DNA of 64,000 nt, taken from positions 1,674,001 through 1,738,000 of the forward strand of contig NZ_CP104143.1 in assembly GCF_025200715.1 (NCBI RefSeq). Direction: 5' to 3'. The translations under genes were made by a program, and so were the position numbers. The notes under the pieces are model-generated. The model worked only from the letters and a program-made list of their open reading frames with translations. It did no database searches and was not told the DNA's origin. The number at the start of each line of letters is the position of its first letter. Position 1 is the first letter of the stretch. Shown one piece after another: positions 33,953 through 43,470 of the stretch. Source of the DNA: Rhizobium sullae. GTDB lineage: Bacteria; Pseudomonadota; Alphaproteobacteria; Rhizobiales; Rhizobiaceae.

Positions 33953-35014
33953 ATGAAGCAACAGGGCAAAAAGAAAGCGACGATCTATGATCTTTCGATC
34001 CTGTCGGGATGCTCCGCCTCGACCGTCAGCGCCGTCCTGAACGGCACCTGGCGTAAACGGCGCATTCGGGAAAGCACGGCCGAACTTATTCAGAACCTCG
34101 CCGAACAGCACCAATATACTGCCAACCTCCAGGCCCGCGGCTTACGCAATTCCCGCTCGGGGCTTGTCGGGCTGCTTCTGCCGGTGCATGACAACCGCTA
34201 TTTCTCGTCCATGGCACAGACCTTCGAGGCACAGGTGCGCAGCCACGGCAAATGTCCGGTCGTCGTCAGCGCTTCCCGCGATCCTCAGGAAGAGCTTGCA
34301 ACCGTCGAAACGCTGATCTCCTATTCGATTGATGAACTGTTCATCGCCGGGGCGACCGATCCCGACAGCGTTCACACCTTGTGCGAAGCCGCGGGCATCC
34401 GGCACATCAATATCGACCTGCCGGGGACGAAGGCGCCATCGGTCATCAGCGACAACTATCAGGGCGCGCGGATGCTGACCGAAGCGATCATTCAGCGTTT
34501 CGATCCCGCCCATCCGCTGAAGCCCGACGAGCTATTCCTGTTTGGCGGACGTAACGACCATGCCAGCCGGGAACGCATAAGAGGCTTCCGCGATATCAAA
34601 AAGGCGCTGCTCGGCACGAGCAAGGATGCATGCATTCAGCCGACCGGCTATTCACCCAATATGACACAGAAGGCCTTCGAAGCCTTCTATGAGCGCGAAG
34701 GCAAGCTGCCGCGCGGGCTCTTCATCAATTCCTCGATCAACTTCGAGGGTCTGCTCCGCTTCATGGCGCAGCACCCCCACGAGACCTTCGCCGACATCGT
34801 CGTCGGCTGCTACGACTATGATCCCTTCGGCTCATTCCTGCCCTTCCCGGTCATCATGATCAGGCAGAACACCGAGAGCATGCTTGCAAAAGCATTTGAG
34901 CTCATCGAAGAGCATCGCCCCGTCAACAAGATTCACCTCATCCAGCCGGAGTTGATCCATCCACGGACCGCGCTGAAAGGCCCCCTGGATGCAATCAAGG
35001 ATGTCTACGCTTGA
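33953..35014 (+). CDS. LacI-family transcriptional regulator
   Basis: 353 residues from ATG 33953 (MKQQGKKKATIYDLSILSGC), with GGAGG five bases upstream. The HTH (TIYDLSILSGCSASTVSAVL) and hinge are followed by a periplasmic-binding-like domain: SGLVGLLLPVHDNRYFSSMA, LFLFGGRNDHASRERIRGFR, then IVVGCYDYDPFGSFLPF. It is divergent from the sugar ABC operon and has a matching palindrome in the gap, so it probably represses that operon until the sugar is present. Confidence 0.92.
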   Translation: MKQQGKKKATIYDLSILSGCSASTVSAVLNGTWRKRRIRESTAELIQNLAEQHQYTANLQARGLRNSRSGLVGLLLPVHDNRYFSSMAQTFEAQVRSHGKCPVVVSASRDPQEELATVETLISYSIDELFIAGATDPDSVHTLCEAAGIRHINIDLPGTKAPSVISDNYQGARMLTEAIIQRFDPAHPLKPDELFLFGGRNDHASRERIRGFRDIKKALLGTSKDACIQPTGYSPNMTQKAFEAFYEREGKLPRGLFINSSINFEGLLRFMAQHPHETFADIVVGCYDYDPFGSFLPFPVIMIRQNTESMLAKAFELIEEHRPVNKIHLIQPELIHPRTALKGPLDAIKDVYA

Positions 35015-35111
35015 ACAGAGCGTCGAAAGCTAGGGCCTTCCCCTGACGCGGCCTACTTTTCTATTCCGCAAAATGGCCTACACTCCGATTGATATCGCCG
35101 GAGATGAATCC

Positions 35112-35540
35112 ATGCGCGCCCTATATGCTGTGCTTGCTCTGTGTGCTGCGACGGTCCTCTTCTCCTTGCCGGCGCGTGCTGAAGATCCGATCGATGCGAC
35201 GCGGCATATCATCGAGGATCAGATCACGGCTTTCCTGAAGGACGATGCGGAGGCGGCCTATTCCTTTGCTGCGCCTGGTATCAAGGCGATGTATCCGGAC
35301 AAGAACATGTTCTTTGCGATGGTGAAGAAGAGCTACGAGCCTGTCTATCATCCCGGGAACTACGCCTTCGGCCGCAGCCGTTCGATCGATGACGGCACGA
35401 TGATTTATCACGAGGTTCTGATATCCGGCCGCGACGGCAAGGACTGGACGGCGATCTACCAAATGATGCGGCAGCCAGACGGCGGCTACAAGATCAACGG
35501 CGTGCAGATCGTGCCGAATACCGAGAGCAAAGGCATCTGA
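35112..35540 (+). CDS. Exported DUF4864 protein
   Basis: 142 residues from ATG 35112 (MRALYAVLALCAATVLFSLP), with GGAGAT upstream; the longer frame from 35073 lacks a ribosome site. The signal peptide ends near ARA. The mature part has DAEAAYSFAAPGIKAMYPDK and FGRSRSIDDGTMIYHEVLIS, a cystatin/NTF2-like fold known as DUF4864, common in alphaproteobacteria. The function is unknown. It is convergent with tgt, 3 bp apart. Confidence 0.75.
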   Translation: MRALYAVLALCAATVLFSLPARAEDPIDATRHIIEDQITAFLKDDAEAAYSFAAPGIKAMYPDKNMFFAMVKKSYEPVYHPGNYAFGRSRSIDDGTMIYHEVLISGRDGKDWTAIYQMMRQPDGGYKINGVQIVPNTESKGI

Positions 35541-35543
35541 ACC

Positions 35544-36674
35544 TCAGGCGCGCTCGAGATCGCCCTTTGCCCATTCCTCCTGCGTTTCCGCCATGAAATC
35601 GGCGAAGCGACCCTCGGAAATTGCCGCGCGGATGCCCTGCATCAGCTCCTGATAGTAGTTGAGATTGTGCCAGGAGAGCAGCATGCCGCCGAGCGCCTCA
35701 TTGGCCCGGACGAGATGGTGCAGATAGGCGCGCGAATAATCGCGCGAGGCCGCGCAATTCGACTGGTCGTCGAGCGGGCGCGTATCCTCAGCATGGCGGG
35801 CGTTGCGGATATTGACCTTGCCGCGGCGGGTAAAGGCCAGGCCATGGCGGCCGGAGCGGGTCGGCATTACGCAGTCAAACATGTCAATGCCGCGGGCAAC
35901 CGATTTCAGGATATCGTCCGGCGTGCCGACGCCCATGAGATAGCGCGGCTTTTCGCTCGGCAGCACCGGCAGCGTTTCCTCGAGCATCTTCAGCATAACG
36001 TCCTGCGGTTCGCCGACGGCAAGACCTCCCACCGCATAGCCCTTGAGGTCAAGCTGTGCCAGTTCTTCGGCCGAGCGGATGCGGAGTGCGGGAATGTCGC
36101 CACCCTGCACGATGCCGAACATCGCCTTGCCCGGCTGGTTGCCAAAGGCCACCTTGCAGCGCTCGGCCCAGCGCAGTGAAAGCTCCATCGCCCGTTCGAT
36201 CTCACGCGGTTCGGACGGAAGCGCCACGCATTCGTCAAGCTGCATCTGGATGTCGGAGCCGAGCAGGCCCTGGATTTCGATCGAGCGCTCCGGCGACATG
36301 TGGTGCAGGCTACCGTCGACATGCGACTTGAAGGTGACGCCCTGCTCGTTAAGTTTGCGCAGAGCGGAAAGCGACATGACCTGGAAGCCACCGGAATCGG
36401 TCAGGATCGGATGTTCCCAACGGATGAGGCTGTGCAGGCCGCCAAGGCGCGCGACACGCTCAGCCGTCGGCCGCAGCATCAGGTGGTAGGTGTTGCCGAG
36501 AATGATGTCGGCGCCCGTTTCGCGAACCTGGTCGAGGTACATCGCCTTGACCGAGCCGACAGTGCCGACCGGCATGAAAGCTGGCGTGCGGATCGTGCCG
36601 CGCGGCATGGAGATTTCGCCGAGGCGAGCGCCTGCATCGGTCTTCTTGAGGGCGAACTGGAAATTCTCGGTCAT
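35544..36674 (-). CDS. tgt: tRNA-guanine transglycosylase
   Basis: Exchanges guanine-34 for preQ1 in tRNAs with GUN anticodons. The 376-residue TIM barrel has [16 protein letters not shown] (Asp), [17 protein letters not shown] (substrate pocket) and [12 protein letters not shown] with the nucleophile Asp in [11 protein letters not shown]. The zinc site is unusual: where other bacteria have CxCxxC this protein reads SNCAAS before [11 protein letters not shown], keeping one of three cysteines; the His in [10 protein letters not shown] is present. It is downstream of queA with a 4-bp overlap. Confidence 0.96.
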   Translation of the reverse strand: MTENFQFALKKTDAGARLGEISMPRGTIRTPAFMPVGTVGSVKAMYLDQVRETGADIILGNTYHLMLRPTAERVARLGGLHSLIRWEHPILTDSGGFQVMSLSALRKLNEQGVTFKSHVDGSLHHMSPERSIEIQGLLGSDIQMQLDECVALPSEPREIERAMELSLRWAERCKVAFGNQPGKAMFGIVQGGDIPALRIRSAEELAQLDLKGYAVGGLAVGEPQDVMLKMLEETLPVLPSEKPRYLMGVGTPDDILKSVARGIDMFDCVMPTRSGRHGLAFTRRGKVNIRNARHAEDTRPLDDQSNCAASRDYSRAYLHHLVRANEALGGMLLSWHNLNYYQELMQGIRAAISEGRFADFMAETQEEWAKGDLERA

Positions 36675-37756
36675 TTGTCTTTCCGGAAAAGAAGGCTCGC
36701 GTCACCGTAGGAGTAGAAGCGGTAGCCGTTTGAAATGGCGTGTTTGTATGCCGCCTGCATGGTCTCGAAGCCAGAGAATGCTGAAACCAGCATGAAGAGC
36801 GTCGAGCGCGGCAAGTGGAAATTGGTCATCAGGACATCGACCGCCTTGAAACGGTAGCCAGGCGTGATGAATATGCCGGTGGCGTCCGCCCAGGCACGGA
36901 TTTCTCCATCGTCGGCAGCCGCGCTTTCGATCAGCCGCAGCGACGTCGTACCGACGCAAATGATGCGCCCGCCCCTCGCCTTGACGGCGTTCAGTTTTGC
37001 AGCCGTCTCCGCGCTAACATAGCCGCTTTCAAGATGCATCTTATGATCGGCGGTGTCGTCGGCCTTGACCGGCAGGAAGGTGCCGGCGCCGACATGCAGC
37101 GTCACGAAATGGCGTTCGACACCGGCCTTGTCCAGAGCTTCGAAAAGTCGTGGCGTGAAATGCAGGCCGGCGGTGGGCGCTGCAACGGCGCCTTCGTCGC
37201 GGGCGTAGATCGTCTGGTAGTCAGTGCGATCGCGCTCGTCGTCAGGACGCTTGGCGGCGATATAGGGCGGCAGCGGAATATGGCCGACGGAGGCGATCGC
37301 CTCGTCGAGCCCCGGGCCGGAAAGATCAAACGCAAGCGTGACTTCACCGCCCTCTCCCTTCTCCTCGACGGTGCAATCGAGCTGGCCAAGGAAGCAGCTT
37401 TCCCCGCTGTGGCCGAAGGCGATGCGATCACCGATCTTGATCCGTTTGCCGGGCTTGGCGAAAGCTTTCCAGCGACTGGCACCGACGCGCATATGCAATG
37501 TCGCCGAGACCTGCTGGCCGCCCGCCCCTTCGCGATGGCGGATGCCTTCGAGCTGCGCGGGAATGACCTTGGTATCGTTGAAGACCAGCGCATCCCCTTG
37601 CCGGAGGAACGACGGCAGCTCGCTGACTGAGTGATCGCTGAGGACCGTTTCGGCATGCGGATCGACGACGAGCAGGCGCGCGCTATCGCGCGGCTCGGCG
37701 GGCCGCAGGGCGATCCGTTCATCCGGCAGGTCGAAATCGAAAAGGTCAACGCGCAT
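36671..37756 (-). CDS. queA: S-adenosylmethionine:tRNA ribosyltransferase-isomerase
   Basis: Transfers the ribosyl group of SAM to preQ1-modified tRNA to form epoxyqueuosine. 361 residues, beginning [20 protein letters not shown], with [49 protein letters not shown] and [14 protein letters not shown], all conserved QueA blocks. ATGA overlap with tgt shows translational coupling. A terminator between it and the cyclophilin gene (37778-37810) suggests it has its own promoter in the 70-bp gap. Confidence 0.96.
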   Translation of the reverse strand: MRVDLFDFDLPDERIALRPAEPRDSARLLVVDPHAETVLSDHSVSELPSFLRQGDALVFNDTKVIPAQLEGIRHREGAGGQQVSATLHMRVGASRWKAFAKPGKRIKIGDRIAFGHSGESCFLGQLDCTVEEKGEGGEVTLAFDLSGPGLDEAIASVGHIPLPPYIAAKRPDDERDRTDYQTIYARDEGAVAAPTAGLHFTPRLFEALDKAGVERHFVTLHVGAGTFLPVKADDTADHKMHLESGYVSAETAAKLNAVKARGGRIICVGTTSLRLIESAAADDGEIRAWADATGIFITPGYRFKAVDVLMTNFHLPRSTLFMLVSAFSGFETMQAAYKHAISNGYRFYSYGDASLLFRKDK

Positions 37757-37773
37757 CGGGCACTTTCAGCAAA

Positions 37774-37810
37774 GCAAAACCCGCCCCGCGCTTTCGCGCA
37801 AGGGCGGGTT
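37774..37810 (-). terminator. Terminator of the coaD-cyclophilin operon
   Basis: AACCCGCCC (37778-37786) pairs with GGGCGGGTT (37802-37810), and an inner GCGC-TTTC-GCGC can extend the stem. On the minus strand the hairpin is followed by TTTTGCTTT, giving a rho-independent terminator 16 bp after the cyclophilin stop. Confidence 0.8.
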
Positions 37811-37825
37811 CAGCAGAAATCACAA

Positions 37826-38335
37826 TCAGACGTCAGCGGCAACCCGCATCGAGACGATCGAGTCCGGGTCGCTGACTGGCTCGCCCTTCTTGATCGTGTC
37901 GACAACATCCATGCCTTCGATGACCTGGCCCCAGACGGAATACTGCTTGTTCAGCCAAGGCGCATCGGTGAAGCAGATGAAGAACTGGCTGTTTGCCGAG
38001 TTCGGGCTCTGCGAACGCGCCATCGAGCAGGTGCCGCGGACATGGGGCGTGGCAGAGAATTCGGCTTTGAGGTCCGGCTTCGGCGACCCGCCCATGCCGG
38101 CGCGGCCCGGGTTGAAGTTCTCGCCGCCCTTCTTGCCGAACTGGACGTCGCCAGTCTGCGCCATGAAGTCGGGAATGACGCGGTGGAAGACGACGCCGTC
38201 GTATGCCTTCTCGCGGGAAAGCTCCTTGACGCGGGCGACATGCTCGGGGGCTACCTGCGGCAGCAGCTGGATGACCACCTTGCCCTTCGTGGTTTCCAGG
38301 ATGACGGTGTTTTCCGGATCCTTGATCTCGGCCAT
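37826..38335 (-). CDS. Cytoplasmic cyclophilin-type peptidyl-prolyl isomerase
   Basis: 169 residues from ATG 38335 (MAEIKDPENTVILETTKGKV). The ATG at 38341 is too close to the GGAGA ribosome site, while 38335 has correct spacing. Cyclophilin landmarks are VVFHRVIPDFMAQTGDVQFG (catalytic Arg, Phe, Gln), SMARSQSPNSANSQFFICF, and the W-containing WLNKQYSVWGQV. There is no signal peptide, so it is cytoplasmic, unlike its neighbour. It lies 24 bp after the exported paralogue. Confidence 0.92.
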   Translation of the reverse strand: MAEIKDPENTVILETTKGKVVIQLLPQVAPEHVARVKELSREKAYDGVVFHRVIPDFMAQTGDVQFGKKGGENFNPGRAGMGGSPKPDLKAEFSATPHVRGTCSMARSQSPNSANSQFFICFTDAPWLNKQYSVWGQVIEGMDVVDTIKKGEPVSDPDSIVSMRVAADV

Positions 38336-38359
38336 TTTCATTCTCCTCGTTTTTCGAAA

Positions 38360-38926
38360 CTACTTGCCGGCGGTGACCTTGACCATGCGGTCGGGCTCGC
38401 TCACTTCGCCGTTCTGGCCTTCGCCGCGCTTGATCTTGTCAACATTTTCCATCCCGGAGACGACCTTGCCGACCACGGTGTACTGGCCGTTGAGGAAGGA
38501 GCCGTCCGCGAACATGATGAAGAACTGCGAGTTTGCCGAATCCGGATCCTGGGCGCGCGCCATGCCGATCGTCCCGCGTACGAAGGGCGTCTTGGAGAAC
38601 TCGGCCGGAATGTTCGGCAGATCGGAGCCACCGGTGCCGGCAAGGCTTGGATCATAGCCCTTCGACATATTGCCGTACTGCACGTCGCCGGTCTGCGCCA
38701 TGAAGCCGTCGATGACGCGGTGGAAGGCTACATTGTCATAGGCCCCCTTCTTCGCCAGCGCCTCGATCTGCGCAACGTGCTTGGGAGCCACATCCGGCAT
38801 CAGCTGGATTACGACGGGGCCATCCTTAAGCTGGATAGTCAGCGTATGATCGGCCTGGGCAAACGCATCGCCAACGAAGGAGGCCAGGTAAAGCACGCCG
38901 GCAAATGCAATATAGAAGAGTTTCAT
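38360..38926 (-). CDS. Exported cyclophilin-type peptidyl-prolyl isomerase
   Basis: 188 residues with a signal peptide (MKLFYIAFAGVLYLASFVGD, likely cleavage after AFA). The cyclophilin core is intact: VAFHRVIDGFMAQTGDVQYG, GMARAQDPDSANSQFFIMF, and FLNGQYTVVGKVVSGMENVD. The Trp of the cyclosporin pocket is replaced (SFLNGQ), which is common in bacterial periplasmic forms. It probably folds envelope proteins. The paralogue follows downstream; the pair arose by duplication. Confidence 0.92.
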   Translation of the reverse strand: MKLFYIAFAGVLYLASFVGDAFAQADHTLTIQLKDGPVVIQLMPDVAPKHVAQIEALAKKGAYDNVAFHRVIDGFMAQTGDVQYGNMSKGYDPSLAGTGGSDLPNIPAEFSKTPFVRGTIGMARAQDPDSANSQFFIMFADGSFLNGQYTVVGKVVSGMENVDKIKRGEGQNGEVSEPDRMVKVTAGK

Positions 38927-38953
38927 GTGAGCTCCGTTGCGGCGAAAAACGCC

Positions 38954-39448
38954 TCAAGATTTGCGCTTGGATTGAAGGGCCTTCAAAACGGCGGCCGGCA
39001 CAAAGGCGCTGACGTCGCCACCCATGGCCGCGATTTGACGGACCAATGTGGCAGTAATGGGCCGCGAGGCCGTGCCTGCCGGCAGAAAGACGGTCTGCAC
39101 ATCCGGTGCCATCTGCCGGTTCATGCCCGCCATCTGCATTTCATAGTCGAGGTCGGTGCCGTCGCGAAGCCCGCGGATGAGCAGCGCCGCACCATGCATA
39201 CGCGCTGCATCGACGACAAGATTGTCGAAAGCAACGACGGAGATGCTGCCGCTTTTCTGCGGCATCGCCTCGGCAAGCGCGTTGCGGATCAGTTCCGCCC
39301 TCTCCTCGAAGGAAAACAGCGGCGCCTTGCCCGGATGGATGCCGATTGCAACGATCACCCTTTCGGCGATGTTCAGCGCCTGGACGAGCACGTCCAGATG
39401 TCCGTTGGTGAGCGGGTCGAAGGACCCCGGATAAAATGCAGTCGTCAT
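38954..39448 (-). CDS. coaD: Phosphopantetheine adenylyltransferase
   Basis: Makes dephospho-CoA from 4'-phosphopantetheine and ATP. 164 residues from ATG 39448 ([20 protein letters not shown]), the nucleotidyltransferase (T/HxGH) motif at the very N-terminus. [20 protein letters not shown] and [20 protein letters not shown] are conserved CoaD blocks. The frame stays open to 39634 but that part is not family-like. It begins the operon coaD-cyclophilin-cyclophilin (27-bp gap). Confidence 0.95.
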   Translation of the reverse strand: MTTAFYPGSFDPLTNGHLDVLVQALNIAERVIVAIGIHPGKAPLFSFEERAELIRNALAEAMPQKSGSISVVAFDNLVVDAARMHGAALLIRGLRDGTDLDYEMQMAGMNRQMAPDVQTVFLPAGTASRPITATLVRQIAAMGGDVSAFVPAAVLKALQSKRKS

Positions 39449-39632
39449 AGGACCCGGCCGTTTCGTTCCGATGCCTTTTGTCATGGATGCCTGCGTCCCG
39501 CAAGTCATTTGCCGGCCGGCTGAACGGCGGATGAATGCTGCGTTCAACGCCGTTTCAGATGCGATCCGCATAATCGGAAACATCAACGCAGCCGATGCCA
39601 TCCGGCACCGGGCGCACCCGAAAGACACCGAC

Positions 39633-39785
39633 ATGCTGATCCTGCTGCTTTCCCTTGCCGTCGTTCTCTCCCTGCTTGCGGAGCTGGCATATGGCTACCT
39701 GCAGGACCGCTATGCGATACGCTGGGTGCGGGCGGAAGTCAGCGAGCATCGCGCCATCATGCGCAAGCTCGGCAGAGCGCGTTGA
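39633..39785 (+). CDS. Small membrane protein, hypothetical
   Basis: 50 residues from ATG 39633: a single helix [20 protein letters not shown] followed by a basic cytoplasmic tail ([20 protein letters not shown]). It has AAAGA 8 bases upstream. It is divergent from coaD. The frame stays open back to 39471, but that part overlaps the coaD promoter. No family recognised; the helix plus tail pattern makes it plausible, not certain. Confidence 0.4.
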   Translation: MLILLLSLAVVLSLLAELAYGYLQDRYAIRWVRAEVSEHRAIMRKLGRAR

Positions 39786-39945
39786 GACCAGCTCTCGAAT
39801 CTGAACGCCAGATGAACGAGACATTCAAGGTGGCTTCAGACCGGGCTTGGTAAACGACCCATCAACATCCGCCGGAACCAATTACGGACGGATACGTTCA
39901 TCAACCGAAGCGTAGATGCGATACGCGGTACGAAGGGAAAAACAG

Positions 39946-40101
39946 ATGCCCGATAAGGTTACCATCATCAATGTTTTCTGGATGGCAATGATCACGGGAA
40001 TGCTTACTGCAACTGTCGCGCTCTATGACCAGCAGACCGATACGTCCAAGGTATATGGTCCTTATGCTTCGGCCCGCACGGCCATCATAAGCCAGTACTG
40101 A
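39946..40101 (+). CDS. Small membrane protein, hypothetical
   Basis: 51 residues from ATG 39946 (MPDKVTIINVFWMAMITGML), with AAGGGA upstream at good spacing. One hydrophobic segment (INVFWMAMITGMLTATVALY) is followed by a polar tail. It is the first of two tiny genes in tandem; the next begins 34 bp later. Function unknown. Well-placed ribosome sites on both support that they are translated. Confidence 0.5.
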   Translation: MPDKVTIINVFWMAMITGMLTATVALYDQQTDTSKVYGPYASARTAIISQY

Positions 40102-40135
40102 GGGACGCGAACGCAACTTCGGAAAGGATTGCGCC

Positions 40136-40273
40136 ATGTTCACGATCTTGACTGTTCTTACCGCTCTCATCAGCGTCATGTTTATCGTGTCCGTGGCGTC
40201 AACCGTTTCCGCCCTTCGCCGCGAAAGCGCAGAAGTGAAGGCGTTCGACAAGAAGAAGCACAGCACTTTCTAA
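40136..40273 (+). CDS. Small membrane protein, hypothetical
   Basis: 45 residues: MFTILTVLTALISVMFIVSV then ASTVSALRRESAEVKAFDKK, one N-terminal membrane helix and a charged tail. GGAAAGGATT precedes the ATG, and a strong terminator (40328-40358) follows the stop after 54 bp, so the gene has a complete transcription unit. It is too short for most gene finders. Function unknown. Confidence 0.55.
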   Translation: MFTILTVLTALISVMFIVSVASTVSALRRESAEVKAFDKKKHSTF

Positions 40274-40327
40274 GACACGATTCCCCGCCCCTTGAGCGCA
40301 CTCCCCTCCAGCGCTCGGGTCATTCAA

Positions 40328-40358
40328 AGCCGGACGCGGTCCCCGCGTCCGGCTTTTT
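40328..40358 (+). terminator. Rho-independent terminator after the tiny-gene pair
   Basis: AGCCGGACGCGG (40328-40339), loop TCC, CCGCGTCCGGCT (40343-40354), then TTTT: a perfect 12-bp stem with T-run on the plus strand. Confidence 0.9.
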
Positions 40359-40404
40359 CATGCGCACTGCACCCTCAAACCAGACGAGCAGCAATCTGTG
40401 CATA

Positions 40405-40435
40405 AAAAAACCGGGCGGCAGGGGGCCGCCCGGTT
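40405..40435 (-). terminator. Rho-independent terminator of gyrA
   Basis: On the minus strand AACCGGGCGGC (complement of 40425-40435) and GCCGCCCGGTT (complement of 40409-40419) form an 11-bp stem followed by a run of T's (complement of A's at 40404-40410). It lies 22 bp after the gyrA stop. Confidence 0.9.
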
Positions 40436-40457
40436 CTCAACCAAAGCCTGGTTTACA

Positions 40458-43244
40458 TTACTCTTCCGTTGCAGGTGGCGCCTCGCCGCTTTCGATCGGC
40501 GTTTCGTTGACGATTTCGCCGACATCCTCGCCGTCATCTTCCGGCTCGCTGATGCGCTCGACGGAGACGACCTTTTCGTCCCTGGCGGTCGAGAAGATCG
40601 TGACGCCCTTGGTGGCGCGGCTGGCGATGCGGATGCCACCGACCGGGACGCGGATCAGCTGACCGCCATCCGAGACCAGCATGATCTGGTCGCCCTCGTC
40701 GACCGGGAAGGCGGCGACAAGTTCGCCGATCTCGCTCGTCTTGGAGGTATCGGTGGCCCGGATGCCCTTGCCGCCGCGGCCGGAGATGCGGAAGTCGTAG
40801 GAAGACGACCGCTTGCCGAAGCCCTTCTGCGACACCGTCAGCACGAATTGTTCGCGTGCCTTCAGTTCCTCGTAGCGCTCGTCCGTCAGCTGTCCCTCTT
40901 CGGTGACTTCTTCGCCGACCAGGGCGATGTCCTCCTCGTCGATGCCCGTGGCGCGGCGTTCCGCAGCGGAACGCTTGAGGTAGGCGGCTCGCTCCCACGG
41001 TTCGGCATCGACATGACCGACGATGGTCATCGAGATGATGCGGTCGCCGTTGCCGAGGTTAATGCCGCGAACGCCGATCGAATTGCGGCCCGCAAAGACA
41101 CGGACATCATCGACCTGGAAGCGGATGCATTGGCCGAGCGCCGTCGTCAGCAGGACGTCGTCATGTTCGGTGCAGGTCTCGACGGAGAGGATTTCATCGC
41201 CCTCCTCCTCGAGCTTCATGGCGATCTTGCCGTTGCGGTTCACCTGGACGAAATCCGACAGCTTGTTGCGGCGAACCGTGCCGCGCGTCGTCGAGAACAT
41301 GACGTCGAGGCTTTCCCAGCTCTCCTCGTCCTCCGGCAGGGGCAGGATCGTGGTGATGCGTTCGCCGGGCGCCAGCGGCAGCATGTTGATCAGCGCCTTG
41401 CCGCGCGACGTCGGGGTGCCGATGGGCAAACGCCAGACCTTTTCCTTGTAGACGATGCCGCGGGAGGAGAAGAACAGGACCGGCGTATGCGTATTGACCA
41501 CAAATAGCCGGCTAACGAAATCTTCATCGCGCGTCGTCATGCCGGAGCGGCCTTTGCCGCCACGGCGCTGAGCGCGATAGGTCGTCAGCGGTACGCGCTT
41601 GATGTAGCCGAGATGCGAGACGGTAACGACCATGTCTTCGCGGGCGATGAGGTCCTCGTCATCCATTTCAAGGCCGCTGTCGATGATCTCAGTGCGGCGT
41701 GGGGTGCCGAATTCGTCGCGAACCGATGTCAACTCATCCTTGACGATCGTCTGGATGCGGACGCGGGACGACAGGATGTCGAGATAATCCTTGATCTCGT
41801 CGCCGATCTTGTTGAGCTCATCGCCGATTTCATCGCGGCCGAGCGCTGTTAGACGGGCAAGACGGAGCTCGAGGATGGCGCGGGCCTGCTCTTCCGAGAG
41901 GTTATAGGTCATATCCTCATTGATGCGATGGCGCGGGTCATCAATGAGGCGGATCAGGCTCTCGACGTCTTCAGCCGGCCAGCGGCGCGTCATCAGCTCT
42001 TCGCGCGCCGACTGTGGATCCGGCGCCTGGCGGATGACGCGGATCACTTCATCGATATTGGCGACCGCAATCGCGAGACCTACCAAGACATGAGCACGTT
42101 CGCGCGCCTTGCGAAGCAGGAATTTCGTTCTCCGGCTAACGACCTCCTCGCGAAAGGAGACGAAAGCGCGAAGCATATCGAGCAGGTTCATCTGTTCCGG
42201 CTTGCCGCCGGTCAGCGCCACCATGTTGCAGCCAAAGGAGGTCTGCAGCGGCGTATAGCGATAAAGCTGGTTCAGGATGACTTCGGCATTGGCATCACGC
42301 TTCAGCTCGATGACGACGCGATAGCCCTGGCGGTCGGATTCGTCACGGAGATCGGAGATGCCTTCGATGCGCTTCTCGCGCACCAGTTCGGCCATCTTCT
42401 CGATCATCGTCGCCTTATTCACTTGGAAAGGGATCTCGGTGATGATGATCTGCTCGCGGTCGCCGCGCATCGGCTCGATCGCAGCAACGCCGCGCATGAT
42501 CACGGAACCGCGGCCGGTCTCATAAGCCGAGCGGATGCCGGCACGGCCAAGGATTTTCGCACCTGTCGGGAAATCCGGACCGGGAATGATCTGCATCAGA
42601 TCTGACAGTTCGATCGCCGGATCATCGATCAGCGCGATGCAGCCGTTGATGACTTCAGTCAGATTGTGCGGCGGAATATTGGTGGCCATGCCGACGGCAA
42701 TGCCGCCTGCTCCATTGACGAGCAGGTTCGGGAATTTCGCGGGCACCACGACGGGCTCGGAGAGCGTGCCGTCGTAGTTGTCGCGGAAGTCGACCGTTTC
42801 CTTGTCGAGATCGTCGAGCAGCGAATGCGCCGCCCTTTGCAGACGGCATTCCGTGTAGCGTTCGGCCGCCGGCGGGTCGCCGTCGACGGAACCGAAATTG
42901 CCCTGACCGTCGATTAGCGGCAGACGGAGCGACCAACCCTGCGCCATGCGGGCGAGCGCATCGTAGATCGCAGCATTGCCGTGCGGGTGATATTTACCCA
43001 TCACGTCACCGGTGACGCGGGCGCATTTGACGTATTTCTTGTTCCAGTCGATGCCGAGTTCGGACATGCCATAGAGGATGCGCCGGTGCACAGGCTTGAG
43101 GCCGTCGCGGACGTCCGGAAGCGCACGGCTGACGATGACGCTCATCGCGTAATCGAGATACGACCGCTGCATTTCCTCCATGATGGAGATGGGCTCGATG
43201 CCTGGCGGGAGCTTCCCGCCGCCTGGGGGTGTTTGTTCAGTCAA
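40458..43244 (-). CDS. gyrA: DNA gyrase subunit A
   Basis: 928 residues. Starts [20 protein letters not shown]; the core has [39 protein letters not shown] (quinolone-resistance region) and the active-site Tyr in [10 protein letters not shown]. The C-terminal beta-pinwheel is present with GRGGKGRSG (GyrA-box type) near residue 560, and the tail is acidic. At the positions of E. coli Asp82-Ser83 the protein has Asn-Ala. Ala at the Ser83 site is common in rhizobia and linked to low quinolone sensitivity. No ribosome site stands out. Confidence 0.97.
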   Translation of the reverse strand: MTEQTPPGGGKLPPGIEPISIMEEMQRSYLDYAMSVIVSRALPDVRDGLKPVHRRILYGMSELGIDWNKKYVKCARVTGDVMGKYHPHGNAAIYDALARMAQGWSLRLPLIDGQGNFGSVDGDPPAAERYTECRLQRAAHSLLDDLDKETVDFRDNYDGTLSEPVVVPAKFPNLLVNGAGGIAVGMATNIPPHNLTEVINGCIALIDDPAIELSDLMQIIPGPDFPTGAKILGRAGIRSAYETGRGSVIMRGVAAIEPMRGDREQIIITEIPFQVNKATMIEKMAELVREKRIEGISDLRDESDRQGYRVVIELKRDANAEVILNQLYRYTPLQTSFGCNMVALTGGKPEQMNLLDMLRAFVSFREEVVSRRTKFLLRKARERAHVLVGLAIAVANIDEVIRVIRQAPDPQSAREELMTRRWPAEDVESLIRLIDDPRHRINEDMTYNLSEEQARAILELRLARLTALGRDEIGDELNKIGDEIKDYLDILSSRVRIQTIVKDELTSVRDEFGTPRRTEIIDSGLEMDDEDLIAREDMVVTVSHLGYIKRVPLTTYRAQRRGGKGRSGMTTRDEDFVSRLFVVNTHTPVLFFSSRGIVYKEKVWRLPIGTPTSRGKALINMLPLAPGERITTILPLPEDEESWESLDVMFSTTRGTVRRNKLSDFVQVNRNGKIAMKLEEEGDEILSVETCTEHDDVLLTTALGQCIRFQVDDVRVFAGRNSIGVRGINLGNGDRIISMTIVGHVDAEPWERAAYLKRSAAERRATGIDEEDIALVGEEVTEEGQLTDERYEELKAREQFVLTVSQKGFGKRSSSYDFRISGRGGKGIRATDTSKTSEIGELVAAFPVDEGDQIMLVSDGGQLIRVPVGGIRIASRATKGVTIFSTARDEKVVSVERISEPEDDGEDVGEIVNETPIESGEAPPATEE

Positions 43245-43470
43245 AACAGATCACGATCTCTTTGTAGAATCACTGGAGGATTTATAGCGGAAAGGCTGGC
43301 CGCGCGCCAATTTGAGCGAGGGTTTTGAACAGACTTTGCGGCGGAAGGGCGGCAATTCAGGCGATTTCGGACCGCTTTCAGCGCCGGTCCACCACCTGTC
43401 ATTTGCCAAATGGAAAACCTCGCTTCACAATCGCGAAAATCAAGCCTTGATATGGTGTTCCGGAGAGACG

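Noticed and set aside
37631..39523. A 630-codon open frame antisense to two cyclophilins and coaD
   Set aside because: It spans three well-identified genes and their terminator, has no ribosome site and shows no domain; caused by GC-rich codon usage.
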